Below, one piece after another: positions 1 through 11,699 of a DNA stretch of 64,000 nucleotides. Location of the stretch: assembly GCA_031002005.1 (NCBI GenBank), contig CM061919.1:226112739-226176738 (forward strand). Reading direction: 5' to 3'. Below the pieces are notes generated by a model that did no database searches, was not told the origin of the DNA, and was given only the letters and a program-made list of their open reading frames with translations. The stretch comes from Vandiemenella viatica (taxonomy: Eukaryota > Arthropoda > Insecta > Orthoptera > Morabidae). Numbering within the stretch: the stretch's first letter is position 1; every line of letters begins with the position of its first letter. The translations under genes and the position numbers were made by a program.

Positions 1-966
1 ATTTACTGGTCCTCGGATTGAAAATTTCTGGTTCGGCTCGGCGCTTCCCACATGTCCACGAGCCAGAATTAATATATTATTTAAGCTGTTGTAGTTGTTT
101 CGGTTTTGACGATTAGTCCTCCTTGCAATTTAGTTCAAAACGATGCTTTGCAAGTTGTATGTGGCTAGTATGCTTCTTCAGTTGGTACTATATTGGCTTC
201 TTTAACTCGGGTGAAATACAAACTGTAAAAACAATAGTAATTAGCTTCCTACCAGATAAATTAAAAACCAAGTTACCAGCAACATTTCGGTGGGAATGTG
301 GCTTTCACTTTTTCACTGGATAATGTTGTGCGTTCCGACTTGAGTATTTTATGTGTCGTCGAGTTTCTTAATCACGGCCATCAGTTCCCTTTCCCCTCGG
401 GGTAACGGACAGATAACCTCTTGATGTTCTACGGCGTTGCCAACAGAACGCTCCACTTTGTTGTCGTAGGCTGAAAATGACCAATTGAATCGCCAAGAAA
501 TATTGTTAACCAAGTTTTGTGTCCCAGCATTATAAGCGGCACAGGAAACATAGAGGAGAAGTGGTTGCCACGGTGAAACTCAAAGAGTAATGATTAATCA
601 GTTTAGTTACAGTCTCATTTATAATTACGTAAATTCTTCTGCTGATGTACTATTTTATAAAGAAGTTTTAGAAATGAGCAACATCCAATTTTTTCTGTAA
701 TCACTGATATCAGCTTGATAAATCGTCACAATAATGTTTTCCACACGTGATAAGTTTATTTACAAACGGATATTGATCAAACTAAGTTTCAGGATAAATG
801 ACAATCTTCCTGTTACTTCAGACCTATGTTCTTCCTTACCATGTCACATAACATAATGCTAAAAGACAATGTTTTTGCAGCATATATTTGCTGGCTGTTG
901 GATCTTATTAATAGAATAGGAATGATTTTGAAAAGTGTTCGTACGGATGTATTTTGTCCTTGACAG
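1..966. other. Intron sequence upstream of the first visible fusilli exon
   Basis: I see no coding exon, RNA gene or recognisable transposon here. The longest open frame is 66 codons and resembles no known protein. The stretch ends in a pyrimidine-containing 3' splice region (TTTTGTCCTTGACAG at 952-966). It is presumably part of the intron that separates exon 967-1070 from N-terminal exons outside the window. Confidence 0.6.
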
Positions 967-1070
967 CCTGTTTCCAGATCTTAGCATGAAGCCCGAGTTG
1001 GACTCGGGAGACTTCTACGTTCGGGAGGTGAAGGACATGGTGAACATCACACAGAGGCTAATAGCGGACG
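967..1070 (+). CDS. fus: fusilli exon A (linker before RRM1)
   Basis: The exon reads LFPDLSMKPELDSG then DFYVREVKDMVNITQRLIADG and ends GCGGACG before the donor GTAAGT, leaving one base (G) of a codon. It corresponds to the ESRP segment just N-terminal of RRM1 that joins the exonuclease-fold region to the RNA-binding domains. The acceptor is ambiguous. TTGACAG gives a start at 967, and a second AG 11 bases later (TTTCCAG) gives a start at 978. I prefer 967 because its pyrimidine context is stronger. The two choices imply different phases for the missing upstream exon, so an alignment to a complete orthologue would settle it. The downstream phase is fixed by clean joining to exon 35908-35962. 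Confidence 0.85.
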
Positions 1071-1127
1071 GTAAGTCATCAAAATAGTCAACACTCCATG
1101 CCAATTGTTTTGGTTTATATTTATTCG

Positions 1128-1205
1128 TAGAGTTTAACTCCCTGTCCGACCATCCAGATCTGGTTTCCCAACGTCACCTCAGATATCTTGTAACCTGGCT
1201 GCTAT
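1128..1205 (+). repeat. SINE fragment, tRNA-derived family (degenerate)
   Basis: The segment CCCTGTCCGACCATCCAGAT followed by a TGGTTTCCC-like piece matches the core of a SINE found about ten times in this window (best copy 21426-21626). Only about 75 bp are recognisable and the downstream core is lost. Confidence 0.55.
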
Positions 1206-2799
1206 ACCACAGGTAACACAAAGTGAACATTTGCTGGCATTAAGTGACATGGATTGTACTGTGCTGAAAGGAGGAACCGAAAATATTTCTATGTCCCTTA
1301 TCACTGCCATGTCTTCTGACAAAAGCACGCTCATCTAATCATGATTTATGCTACTGTATACAGTATTCGTCCCAAGAACTGCTTTTCGAGTTTATTACAA
1401 AGATGATACACTCGCTAAGCCAAGACGTTAAATCCGTTTGCGCTAGACAAATTCTCGGTTTTGGAGAAGTCTATTCTTTCTTAGTCGTTGCTGCTCTCTC
1501 AACAGTGCTCAATACTCCTTAAGTGAGAATAACTGGTATCAAGTGATAATTTCCATCTCACGAAAATGCAAACAGTTACGCGTGAGAATCAAGATGTATC
1601 GAAATCGGATTTAATTATTAGTTCCTTCAGAACATTCGGCGAATGCTCTTTGCGTGATACATGTTCTCTCACTTGACAGGTGAAAATAAATACTGTGGAA
1701 CAGAACTGCTAGAACCTGTGGAAAATACTAAAGCGCCCAAAGGGCAAGTTTCAGTGTCCTCAACTTCCTATGAGAAATGCTATCCTTAATTCCAGGCTGC
1801 AGCACATCAGTAGCCTTTGTATATTTCTGTAATAGAAGTGGCCATAGTCTGCTTCACTACTATTACACCGTGATGTGTGTTTACGCGTGAGAAGCCACCT
1901 GAAGCGATACAGCGTCTGCTGTTGACTCGTCACAGCGTGGCCTTGTCTTCTTGATCAACTACTCTGCGACTATGCAAGAAGACGTGTAAACTATCAGACC
2001 TATCCTTCCCGCAAATAGTTTTACCCGCTTTCGGAATGATGTCTGTGTTTTTGAGACTATTGGAGAGTACGTTCGGTGACTCAAGTAACAGCGAATAGAA
2101 TTACGCGAAACGTCCTTTACGGATCTGGATATATGAAATAGGTTTTATTGCTTACTTGCTCTCTTTGTTTTCCAAATTTCAGTTTATAACTCTAGAAATA
2201 AGATCACTTTTTGTAAAATGCACAAGTTGGCAAAGAAAAGAAATTTGGAACCACTGTAGGGCACTAACTTGCTTATAAATGAACAAATAAAATCAAAGAA
2301 CGGCTGATTACCTTGCGTGACAATTTCTGTTTAAAATTGTCAACCTATTTCCTGGAAATATCGAATTATCATTTGTGGAAACTTCGGTTAGAACGTTTGC
2401 CCATTTCCAAGGAAATAAAAAGATATTAATATAAAAGTCAAATAAGTGGTCGTAAACTCCAGTCACAATTTGTTTGACTGAAGTTTCAACCCAACAATTT
2501 AAAAACCCGGAATATATCGAAGTGCGCGAATCAGCCATGAATTTCTGGAACAAAACTCTGCGACTTTGCTGGCCAATATCTGCAAACAACATCCTTCTAA
2601 TGGGTCAGAACTTAAGCCTTGAAAGCTGCTCAAAGCATCTGCTCGCCTCCGAGAAAAAAACAAATCTATCATAAAGCCACAGAAATTAGAGCCTGGCGAA
2701 AATCACACAAAATGGACAGGCTTTCTTTAAAATGCAGAAACTAACTTCAAAAACCATTACATTAGAAAAACGTATTTACGATGGAAAAAAGTGTCGGAA
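1206..2799. other. Intronic sequence without recognised features
   Basis: No exon, RNA gene or clear transposon is seen. Overlapping frames of 94 and 66 codons lie on opposite strands at 2308-2674 and show no recognised domain. Their position just before a LINE relic at 2800 suggests decayed transposon sequence, but I cannot place it. Confidence 0.5.
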
Positions 2800-2935
2800 A
2801 TCGATCAAGTTTTCAAGATAAATAACACAAGGAACTTTTATGGGACATTAAAAGACGAATTGTCAAATTACCAGGCTACTTGTCTGTGTCTCGTCCTCAG
2901 TTATCTGCTTCATATATTCTAGTCAAGAAATACAA
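2800..2935 (+). mobile_element. LINE relic, endonuclease-RT linker (family B)
   Basis: Translation gives EIDQVFKINNTRNFYGTLKD and then ELSNYQATCLCL. This resembles the linker between endonuclease and reverse transcriptase in arthropod LINEs, where an FKxNNTRxFYK pattern precedes the RT domain. It is short and decayed. It may belong to the same family as the nested fragment at 3096-3538. Confidence 0.5.
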
Positions 2936-2937
2936 AG

Positions 2938-4330
2938 ATACTTTTTTTGGCGTTTGTTGATTTAGAAAAACTTATGATAATGTTAGGTGGGACAAGACGT
3001 TCAAAATTTTAAAGCAATCAGGTCTAAAATATCGAGATAGAAGAATACTTTATAAGCTATATAAAACTCAAGTAGCTATAATAAAAGTAGAATGGCGTCC
3101 TTCAAAAGAAATCCAACAAAGAAGTCTACAGCAAAATAGAGAGAATCACTGAAACAATCCGCAAAAGACTGGCTCGATTCTATGGCCACCTCAAACGGAT
3201 GGAGGAGAACAGACTAACAAAAAAAATCTTTAACTTATTTGATTCCAGACCCAAAACTGTAATGCCCCTGGTTCGTAAATATTAAAGAAGATCTCCATTT
3301 GATGGGGCTAGAACCAGAAGATGCTTTAAACAGAGATATGTTTCGGAAGAAGTTAATGACAAGTGGGACAAGCCGAGACGAACAATCCAATGGAAGACGC
3401 GGTACACTCTGGACAGAGGAGCGCAAACAGGCGCATTCAAAACGAATGAAGGAGTTCTGGGACCAAAAGAAGAAACTCGCTGCCAAATGCACAAAGGCTT
3501 AACGTGCTCCTAGTTGGCATCAACGAATAAATAATAAATAAAGTAGAGAACCATGAGAGACGTGTGAGACAAGGTTTTAGTCTATCCCCGTTAATATTCA
3601 ACTCGTATGTAGACGAAGCAATAAAGGAAATAAAAGAATAATTTTCATGTGGCATAAGTGTTAAGGGAGAAAAAAATCAGTATGCTACGATTTTCTGATG
3701 ACATTGTCTTGTTAGCAGAACGAGCTGAGGATATTGAGAAGTTATTGAGTATCATGATCAAAATACTGAACGAAGATTTTGGACTGAATATAAATCAAAG
3801 CAAGACAAAAGTGATGAAATGTAGCAGAAATGGTACCAATCACAGTAGATTAAATATAAAAATAGGATCGGATGCAATTCTGATTTTTTGGAAGCAAAAT
3901 TACAACCGATGGCCGAAGCAGGAAAGATGTTAAAAGCAGAATAGCACTAGCAAAAAGAGCCTTCATGAAAAAAAGAAATCTTTTAGTTTCAAATATTGAT
4001 CTAGGAATTAGAAATAAATTTTTAAAACTCTATGTGTGGAGCACAGCACTTTATGGTAGCGAAACATGGACTTTAGGAATACCGGAAATAAAGAAAATTG
4101 AAGCTTTTGAAATGTGGTGCTACAGAAGAATGCTGAAAATTAAGTGGACAGACAAAGTAAGAAATGAACGAGTTTTGGAAATAATTGGCGAGGAAAGAAG
4201 TTTGTGGAAGAAGCTTACAGAAAGAAGAGACAGGTTGGTAGGTCGTATTTTGAGAGATGTTGGATTGGTTAATTTGTTAGTGGAGGGAACAGTCAAAGGT
4301 AAGAACTGTAGAGGAAGACAGAGATTATAA
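2938..4330 (+). mobile_element. LINE reverse transcriptase relic (family A), interrupted
   Basis: This is a non-LTR retrotransposon pseudogene. The order is RT motif A (AFVDLEKTYDNVRWDK, about 2950-2998), then VRQGFSLSPLIFNSYVDEA at about 3566-3620, then the catalytic motif as LRFSDDIVLLAE at about 3680-3720 (usual form FADD), then GLNINQSKTKVMK, and a C-terminal part with ALYGSETWTL and WTDKVRNERVLEIIGEERSL ending in GKNCRGRQRL. In-frame stops and frameshifts are present. The clade was not determined. A second LINE fragment is inserted at 3096-3538. The copy at 39975-40252 carries the rest of the 3' end, so this one is 3'-truncated at 4330. Confidence 0.85.
3096..3538 (+). mobile_element. 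Nested LINE 3' fragment (family B) inside the family A element
   Basis: This fragment splits the RT of the surrounding LINE. It reads ITETIRKRLARFYGHLKRME, NRLTKKIFNLF, then GLEPEDALNRDMFRKKLMTS and WTEERKQAHSKRMKEFWDQK. That is the C-terminal end of a different LINE family common in insects. It closes with an A-rich tail of TAAATAAT units. The host RT resumes right after it at AAAGTAGAGAACC, and a similar AAAGTAGAATGG precedes it, consistent with a short target-site duplication. Confidence 0.75.
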
Positions 4331-4959
4331 TATATATACTCTATAGCACGGAAACACTTTTTAATATACTAAGAAAATGCAAAGTAGACAGGAAAACAAC
4401 AAAATTTATCAAACAGCGAATATTATTTCAAAAGTTAGGCTCTTAACCGAAATGTCTGAACCTTTTTGAAGTCAGAACTAGTAAGTGTGAATATCGTTCG
4501 TTTTGTTCAGTCTTGTTCCCTTGTAACCTAAACCTGAGAGAAAGAGAAGTAAAATGAATAACCGTTGGCAGATTACTCAAAAATAAACTTCACCTCTGGT
4601 ATTTGGCCTTGCAAGATAATCTAGCAATTCTTTCCAGCAACAGGTACTCCCTTTACAACTCCATGAAATTTCAGCTAAAACTGGCCTTAAATCTCGTATT
4701 CTAAAATCTACTAGGTGGAAGGATGCTTGCGGTTCCACAATGGGACAACCTATGAAAACACCATTTGGCAATATCTCTCAAGTAACTATATTCAGATACA
4801 TAGGAGAAATTATTCAACCTGAAGGACTAAACCGCAAAGCAAACAACGATAATATATATAAATTACAAACGGCATATAGAATCACCTGAAACACATACAA
4901 CAAAAAGTCAGTATCCCGAAACGCGAAGTTAAGATAATGTATCATAGTAATCAAATCAG
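4331..4959. other. Intronic sequence between LINE relics
   Basis: The only coding potential is an antisense frame of 64 codons without recognised motifs. The sequence may be decayed LINE DNA, since both flanks are, but no motif supports that directly. Confidence 0.4.
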
Positions 4960-5265
4960 TGGCATTATACTTTGATTCATGGGGGTAGATCACTAATTAA
5001 AGATATTGAAATGCTAGACTGGAAAATTTTAAAGAAAATCTTCTACCCAGTTTTTACAGGAGGAATTTGCACCCAAAGGAAACCTTATGAAATACTGTAT
5101 ATCAGAATTCTGAGAAAACTACAGACACCTTCAAAAAAAGACTTCCACATTATCAGATTGAATAATAACACACTGATCAAGAAAATCCTCGACCCTGCCA
5201 TGTCAATGAAAGTGAAGAAAATTTGGAAAGAGACCTCCAGGAAAATTGAATCGCAGGTAATATAT
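4960..5265 (+). mobile_element. Degenerate LINE C-terminal fragment (family B)
   Basis: Translation includes LIKDIEMLDWKILKKIF, then ILYIRILRKLQTPSKKDFH and RLNNNTLIKKILD. This follows the pattern of family B (KIERKILRKIxGP, ITETIRKRxxxFYGH, NRLTKKI) seen at 3096-3538, but strongly diverged. About 95 codons remain open, which is unusually long for so diverged a relic. Confidence 0.55.
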
Positions 5266-5924
5266 CAGCTTCTATATTTCCTCCGTTTTCTCGTCAACAG
5301 TTTCACGTCTGTATTCTGTTAACGAGTGTCTAGGAAAATATTATAGTCTAATACGGTCGAAATTTAATCATGGTTTGCTACTTTAATGAATGAGTTAAAT
5401 AGTATGGTGTGGGAGAATGTTCTCACTATCTGATATTCCTGTCACCGAGACCTCCAGCGGAACAAAAGGAGAAATTGTATGTGTGCCTACGTGATAGTGA
5501 TGTGCCTGCATATGTCACGAATTCCTAGAACGGTATACACCAGGCAGCTGAAATCGATATTCAAGTCGGAATAACATTATAAAATTCGACTGCTGTTCTG
5601 CATAATCTGTTCAACATCTATTTTATATTTCGAAATTATAATAATACTAAGTAGATGAGTATGCTTTCAGCCAGCCTTTCCGTATTTGAAAGTTCCTAAC
5701 TTCACGCCAGGCAGAAGTTCGCCGCGGTTTTTGCGGATCAACCTGTCAACCGAGCATCTAACACGTCTCCTGTAACTGTGATAAGAACTTATTCTGAATC
5801 GTGCACTTTACGTACCACAGACTTGAAACTGATTCTTCATATGCCTTGTGGCAGTTCGGCGTATGACAACAAAAATTGAGCTTATTGATGTGCATTCTGC
5901 TATTACATACCGGGCCTAGTGAGT
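5266..5924. other. Intronic sequence without recognised features
   Basis: Neither strand shows a recognisable exon, RNA gene or transposon. Confidence 0.5.
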
Positions 5925-6034
5925 GAGGTTTCAGTTTTCCTTGGGTTCTAAAATCATTGGAGGTGAATTCATTCACATAATCATGGCCGAATTCCTTCCT
6001 GTCATTGCTGTAGTGACCTCGACGAGGCGTATTC
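5925..6034 (+). repeat. SINE fragment (3' half of tRNA-derived family)
   Basis: The pieces CATGGCCGAATTCCTTCC and GTGACCTCGACGAGGCG match the 3' half of the window's SINE family. The 5' tRNA-like part is missing or too diverged to see. Confidence 0.65.
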
Positions 6035-6331
6035 ATCATCTCATGGTCGGACGAAGTTACTGAGAGCGCAGGAGATATTTGTTTCCTTGGCGCAAATTTC
6101 AGAAATTAATTATTACAGTAGTACTTCGTACTATATCGATTTCATTTTTAGTTTAACATTAATTTTCTGAAGTCGATTTTACATTTGTGAAGTTTTTATT
6201 TCTCTTTTAGGGTCTGTTACGTCTAATGGAAACATATTCGCTCATTTGTCTATCCGTCACACCATAAGTTCTAAACCGTTTAGCTTCACCACTTCTTAAT
6301 AACCTTAACACAATCATAACACAAAATTTCA

Positions 6332-6335
<4 letters not shown>

Positions 6336-6388
<53 letters not shown>

Positions 6389-6398
6389 GGGGGGGGGG
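6336..6398. repeat. (AT)n microsatellite followed by a 12-base G run
   Basis: About 25 AT units (6336-6385) run directly into G12 (6387-6398). The flanks are intronic and non-repetitive. Confidence 0.95.
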
Positions 6399-6601
6399 CT
6401 GAAGAAAGTATTTCCGTTAGATAATCTTCATAGGTATCAGATGAAAACGCTGTAGCCTTTTTCAGCTCATTAGTTTATGCGGGTAACATTGCAACATGTT
6501 CTCATTCTTTAAATATCAAAATAATATGCATTTGCTGCTCACATTATCGTAGTCAGTAAAAATAATCGATTGAAAAATTCTGTAGTCAAATTCCTTCCCT
6601 T

Positions 6602-6618
6602 CCCCCCCCCCCCCCCCC
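6602..6618. repeat. Poly(C) tract, 17 bases
   Basis: An uninterrupted C17. Long C or G runs are unusually frequent in this window. Confidence 0.95.
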
Positions 6619-6871
6619 AAAAATGGCAGAAAGTAGTTACAGTGACGAAGGAAGTTTACAGCAAGTAACATAGTGTTCAGAAAAGTTTACTGTAGAGAAA
6701 CATCAGAGGTTAACGTTGCTCAGTTTTATAGTTATGGGCTGCGATAAGCCAAGAAAAGTCATTTCCAGGTGTCCTCGGCTGTAATTGCTTCCACTTCTCC
6801 CATTGCTTTGCCGAACTGTTGCCAAGTGGATAACGTAGTACCAGCAGTTGTGAAACATTGTTGGGATATCC

Positions 6872-6915
6872 ATCTATCTATCTATCTGTCTATATCTTCT
6901 ATATCTATCTATTAT
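6872..6915. repeat. Imperfect (TCTA)n microsatellite
   Basis: ATCTATCTATCTATC units with interruptions lie directly before the left end of a Helitron-like element. Confidence 0.8.
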
Positions 6916-8419
6916 ATATAAAAAACCAAAACCGGATACATTTGTCTTATAAAAACTCGGAAACAACTGAGCAGATTTCAATAGGGTTTTCACCGTTTTA
7001 AAGCTTAGAATCTCAATTCAGTTGCTTGGCATGTCTTATGTTTTAAAGTTAAATAACGTAAGATCATTGAATGAAATTCTGAACTTATGATGACAAATCC
7101 CAAAGATGGAAGGATTATATGTTGTATACTTCGCACTAAACACACTACTACAATGTCTCTGACCAAAACCTTTAGTGAAAGCAATAAGATAACTTTACAA
7201 TAATAACTATTTTGCACACTAAACAAAATTTGAGGTATTCTTTCCTTTAATTCGGGATATTCAATTTTTAACACCAACAAAAACAACAAATATTTTCTTT
7301 AACCACGATTTCTGGCTGTAGGCCTATAACTACAATATCTCTGGCCATCAGCATTGGTCTTGTGTTTTGTAGTCTGTTATTTACGATAATATTATTCTGG
7401 ATTCACTTTCGATATTTTGTATAAAAAGGCAGAAACAGCAGCGTTAAAGTATCTGGCGTTTCGAGCCAATATTATATCCATTTACTTCGCAATTGAATCA
7501 AATGTGAGTTTCTAACATAATGTAGCGTTGTTTAGTAATGTAGTAATGCAGTACTGCAATTTCTTAACCAAATTAATGAAGCTTGATACACATGAATCTT
7601 TTTGGACGGATGAAAATAGGGCAGTTCTATCATTACCTTGGCTCCACATCTAATGATAAATTCTTGTAGAACTCGAAAAAACAAATCGAAAATAAAGAAT
7701 AAAATTTTTTGATATCTCGCTTGGTTTTCGGGATATAACATGTTAAAAATCATTGTAGTATAGTTCCTTGCGCTTTTGGTGACGTTTTTTCTGGTCCAAG
7801 CCCTATTACAACCCAACAACAACAACTAGGAAGAAAATAAAACCCCTATAGTGCATTTCCACCGTATAGGTATATTCGTTTCAAAGAAAAAAAATTTCTG
7901 GTTCAGGCCGGATTTCATATTAACCTCCTCACTTTTGAGATCCAATATCTCGAGAACCAAGCGAGATACCAAAAACATTTACTCCTTATTTTCGATTTGT
8001 CTCGTCGAGTTATATACGAATTAATCATCAAATTTTGCTGTGGTGAAATTTTTATTCTAGTCCAGGCCGCATTTCAATCTAACCACCTCAGTTTTGAGAT
8101 ACAATATCTTGAGAACTAAGCGAGATATCAAAAATTTTTATTTTTTACTTTTAATTTGTCTCGCCGAGTTACATAAGAATCCATCATAAAATTACGGCGC
8201 CATAGTTATCGTAGAATCCCCGAAAATAGTGTACGTGCATATAAACTTTAACCCACCCGTTTCTTGGCAGGAGGTGGTTGAATCTAGGTTTGCTCTAATT
8301 CCGAAAAATTTTAGCGCGAATTTTATGAAACTGTACAAATGTTTCTCATTGCGGGAATAAAAATAAAATACAGGTAAATCTACGCCAACTACACCGGGCA
8401 ATGCCGGGAACTCCGCTAG
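6905..8419 (+). mobile_element. Helitron-like non-autonomous element
   Basis: The 5' side (TATATATAAAAAACCAAAAC, then AACTCGGAAACAACTGAGC and GATTTCAATAGGG) has the look of insect Helitron 5' ends. The 3' side ends with CACCGGGCAATGCCGGGAAC, a weak hairpin, then TCCGCTAG followed by T, the usual Helitron terminus. No Rep/helicase gene is present, so the element would be non-autonomous. Inside are repeated modules around the phrase GAGAACCAAGCGAGATA: two direct (about 7895-8060 and 8061-8190) and one inverted (about 7660-7745). No terminal inverted repeats or target duplication are expected. The exact 5' boundary is uncertain by about 15 bases. Confidence 0.7.
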
Positions 8420-8627
8420 TTTATTATATTTCTTCTGGCGTAATGTTCGCTTAATTTTGTAGTGTCGTAAAAATTCACCGAGGTCCGTGAAAATAAGCTA
8501 CCCTGGAGTTTCTGAAGGCACGAAATTATTAACTCACACATGTATTTCGAAGAGAAACTACATTGCCTACCTACCTTTTTTTTAAAAATATAGAAATCAA
8601 AGCAATAGGTGCAGATTCATACTTGTG

Positions 8628-9126
<499 letters not shown>

Positions 9127-9130
9127 TTAA

Positions 9131-10441
9131 GGCCGGTCTACACGTAACGTCTTGACGGACGTTTTACTTGATCAGGTAAAATGTATCAGACAAAACACAG
9201 TTTGTGAACGACAAAACTGACGTTTTACCTGAACTGAATGAAGACGTACTACTTCCATAAAACGGATCGGCGGGAGCAATGTTTTTCGTCTTCACTGACG
9301 TTCTCCCTTCAGTCTTTTATCATTTCCAGGCTTGTGCGGAACGAAAATAACTCTTTATTTTGCTCTTGTTTCAAAAAAAAAAGCTTTTACGTGGTGGATT
9401 TGTAGAATTTATGACAGTAGTCACATGATTGATCTGCGGAATTTATTTAGTTGTATCGTAGTTGACTTTGCATATGGCAAGTTAAGTCAAAGGATTACAG
9501 TCAATGAGGCAAGAAAATCAAGCGTATGCTCTGGTTGATAAATGTAAGGAAGTGGATGTTGGAAATAAAAAGGAAATGGTTACGAAAAAATCAATTCTTT
9601 TCGTTCAGTGTTTCGTAAACAATCAGCAATTTAGAGCATGATTCAGAAATTGAGTAACTACTTCAAATTAATATAACTGTACATAGAAATGTACATGTAA
9701 AAATAAATTTATTTAATAACTAAACAGTAGTAGAGCTAAATACAAAAATAGATAAATAATTATTCTCTTCAAAAATATTTTATTTTACCAAATTCTCCTA
9801 AAAGAGTTATGGTATTGTCTTGTGATGGTATTAGTCCTTGGTAATTAAAATACACCTTGAAAGCATCCCTTACCCGTTTCGCATGTTCCAAAACAAGTCT
9901 ACATCTTCGTAGTTGAAGATTGTGCATATTTTCTAGTATCAACATTTGGTATATAGCTTACAAGCTGGTGTAAGGCTGCTAAGAGATTGTCTCGACATTG
10001 CAGTTTTGGACTCGAGACCTATGCAGCTTCTACTTGTTGCTAGAAATCTCGGCATAGCAGTCAGTCTCTCATGGAGTGAGATTCTCTTTCTCACAGCAGT
10101 GTATATTTTAGTATTTTTTGGGATTATAGATCATAGGAAATTTACCATTAGTAAATAATTACGCTAATCTTCAGGTTCATGACGTAATTCCTAAAGTAAA
10201 TTCATACGAGAAAAACTTTTCCTCTTTGGCAGCCATCTTCTAGACCATTTTTACATTTAAATCTCACCAGACATAATGGAATAACCACTAAAAGTAATGC
10301 TTCATCCATGCTTTTTATAATACTGAGCCAAAGAAGGAAGTTAAAAACGTGAGAGTGTGGACGCGGGTTTTTGGTCAGTTTTAACTGACGTCTTGGCTGA
10401 TCAAGTAAAACGTCAGTCAAGACGTTACGTGTATACCGGCC
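9131..10441 (-). mobile_element. TTAA-flanked DNA transposon with long inverted repeats
   Basis: The left end GGCCGGTCTACACGTAACGT is mirrored by the right end ACGTTACGTGTATACCGGCC, and the similarity continues inward for about 48 bp through the ACGTTTTACTTGATCA motif. TTAA flanks both ends (9127-9130 and 10442-10445). ACGTTTTACCTGA-like motifs recur just inside the left end. On the minus strand near 9930-9790 the frame reads RRCRLVLEHAKRVRDAFKVY, which recalls the C-terminal part of PIF/Harbinger (HARBI1-like) nucleases. TTAA duplication is typical of piggyBac, so the superfamily is unresolved. The transposase is degenerate. Confidence 0.75.
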
Positions 10442-10445
10442 TTAA

Positions 10446-10993
10446 GGGATAGCCGCAATAAATGCAACAATGAACTGAGCGGTGTTATTACCTAAGCGAC
10501 GAATTTATAAGTTTTAACTTGCATGTAAAGTAAAACGGCATATACACGGTCCAACTTATACGACATCCATGTAGAACTATGTAGGATGCGCCCACCCATT
10601 CACGCTAGTAGAAGGGGTCCAACAAACTGCTCCAAGCAATCCTTACCACTCTCACTTTCTCGCGGCACACTGGCGTCCTTATCGTACACTCGCAGGATGT
10701 TTCCTCCAATCATAATCCAACGCTATAGCTTCTTGAACGGCAAGGACCCGTGTAGGTTTTCTCTGAGTCAGACACGTCCTGTATGTAGTCTGCAATCCCT
10801 TTCACGGTCTATCAAGTGTTCTTGATCGGAAAATCGGATCGGATCATTGTAGGTCCTACAAGTTTAACTGAAAATGGTTCGCTAGAGCGGAGATAAGGCG
10901 AATGGCGGGCACGGAGATGTGCGGTGACGTGGCCTAAGTCTAAATACTTATAAATTTACTTTTCCACCTCCACATCCGCTTCCGCAAAACACC
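10446..10993. other. Intronic sequence without recognised features
   Basis: A 79-codon frame at 10586-10825 has no recognised motif. No repeat family of the window is detected here. Confidence 0.45.
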
Positions 10994-11185
10994 GCATTCT
11001 GGAGGTTGTGAGTTCCATTCCCCGTCCGGCCATCCAGATTTCGAGTTCCCATGGTTTTCCCAAGTCACTCCAGGCGAATGGTGGGATGGTTATTTTAAAA
11101 GGCCATGGCGGAATTCCTTACCGTTCCTTCCCCCAATCCCTTTTCCGCCTGTAATGACCTAGACGTCAACGAGGCGAAAAAAAGA
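10994..11185 (+). repeat. SINE copy, tRNA-derived family
   Basis: This near-complete copy has a B-box-like GAGTTCCATTCCCCGTCCGG, then CATCCAGATT, CACTCCAGGCGAATGG, GGATGGTT and GGCCATGGCGGAATTCC, and ends TAATGACCTAGACGTCAACG and GAGGCGAAAAAAAG. It gives the order of blocks used to recognise the other copies. Confidence 0.85.
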
Positions 11186-11699
11186 CGATGTGGTTTTCTG
11201 TGCCTGATAACTTAAGGTCTAACGTGAATTCTTTGGTACGTATCATCCTACTACATAACCCGAGGACATAGTATAAGATTTAAATCAGATCAAAACGGTA
11301 AAAAGAATGCATATTTAATTTTCATGAATAACCTGAATTATCTCCAAGTAACAGGAGTTTTATATGTACATATTCTCTTAAAGAAGCTTATAGGCCCTAT
11401 TTAATTGCTAGCATAATGAACATGTTAGTTACCTTTTGCCTTATACTGTCAGGTTAGTTACTGGGTTAACCAACAGATCTGATCTACACGGCAAAAATCT
11501 AATAAGCAACAAACATGTAAGTTTTGAAAAAAAAAAAAAAATAGCGGTCAAAGTTAGTCTACTATGACAATACTATTCCCATTTTCAGATGTAAGAAAAA
11601 GAGAGTACAGAAGTTTTACACCTATTGCTCTTGCAGACTACAGCTAAAAAATACTGCACGTTGCGTCCGTAACACAAGTCATTTATAGTTTGTAAAAAC
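11186..11699. other. Intronic AT-rich sequence, no recognised features
   Basis: Apart from a short A run near 11527-11542, nothing recognisable was found. Confidence 0.45.
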
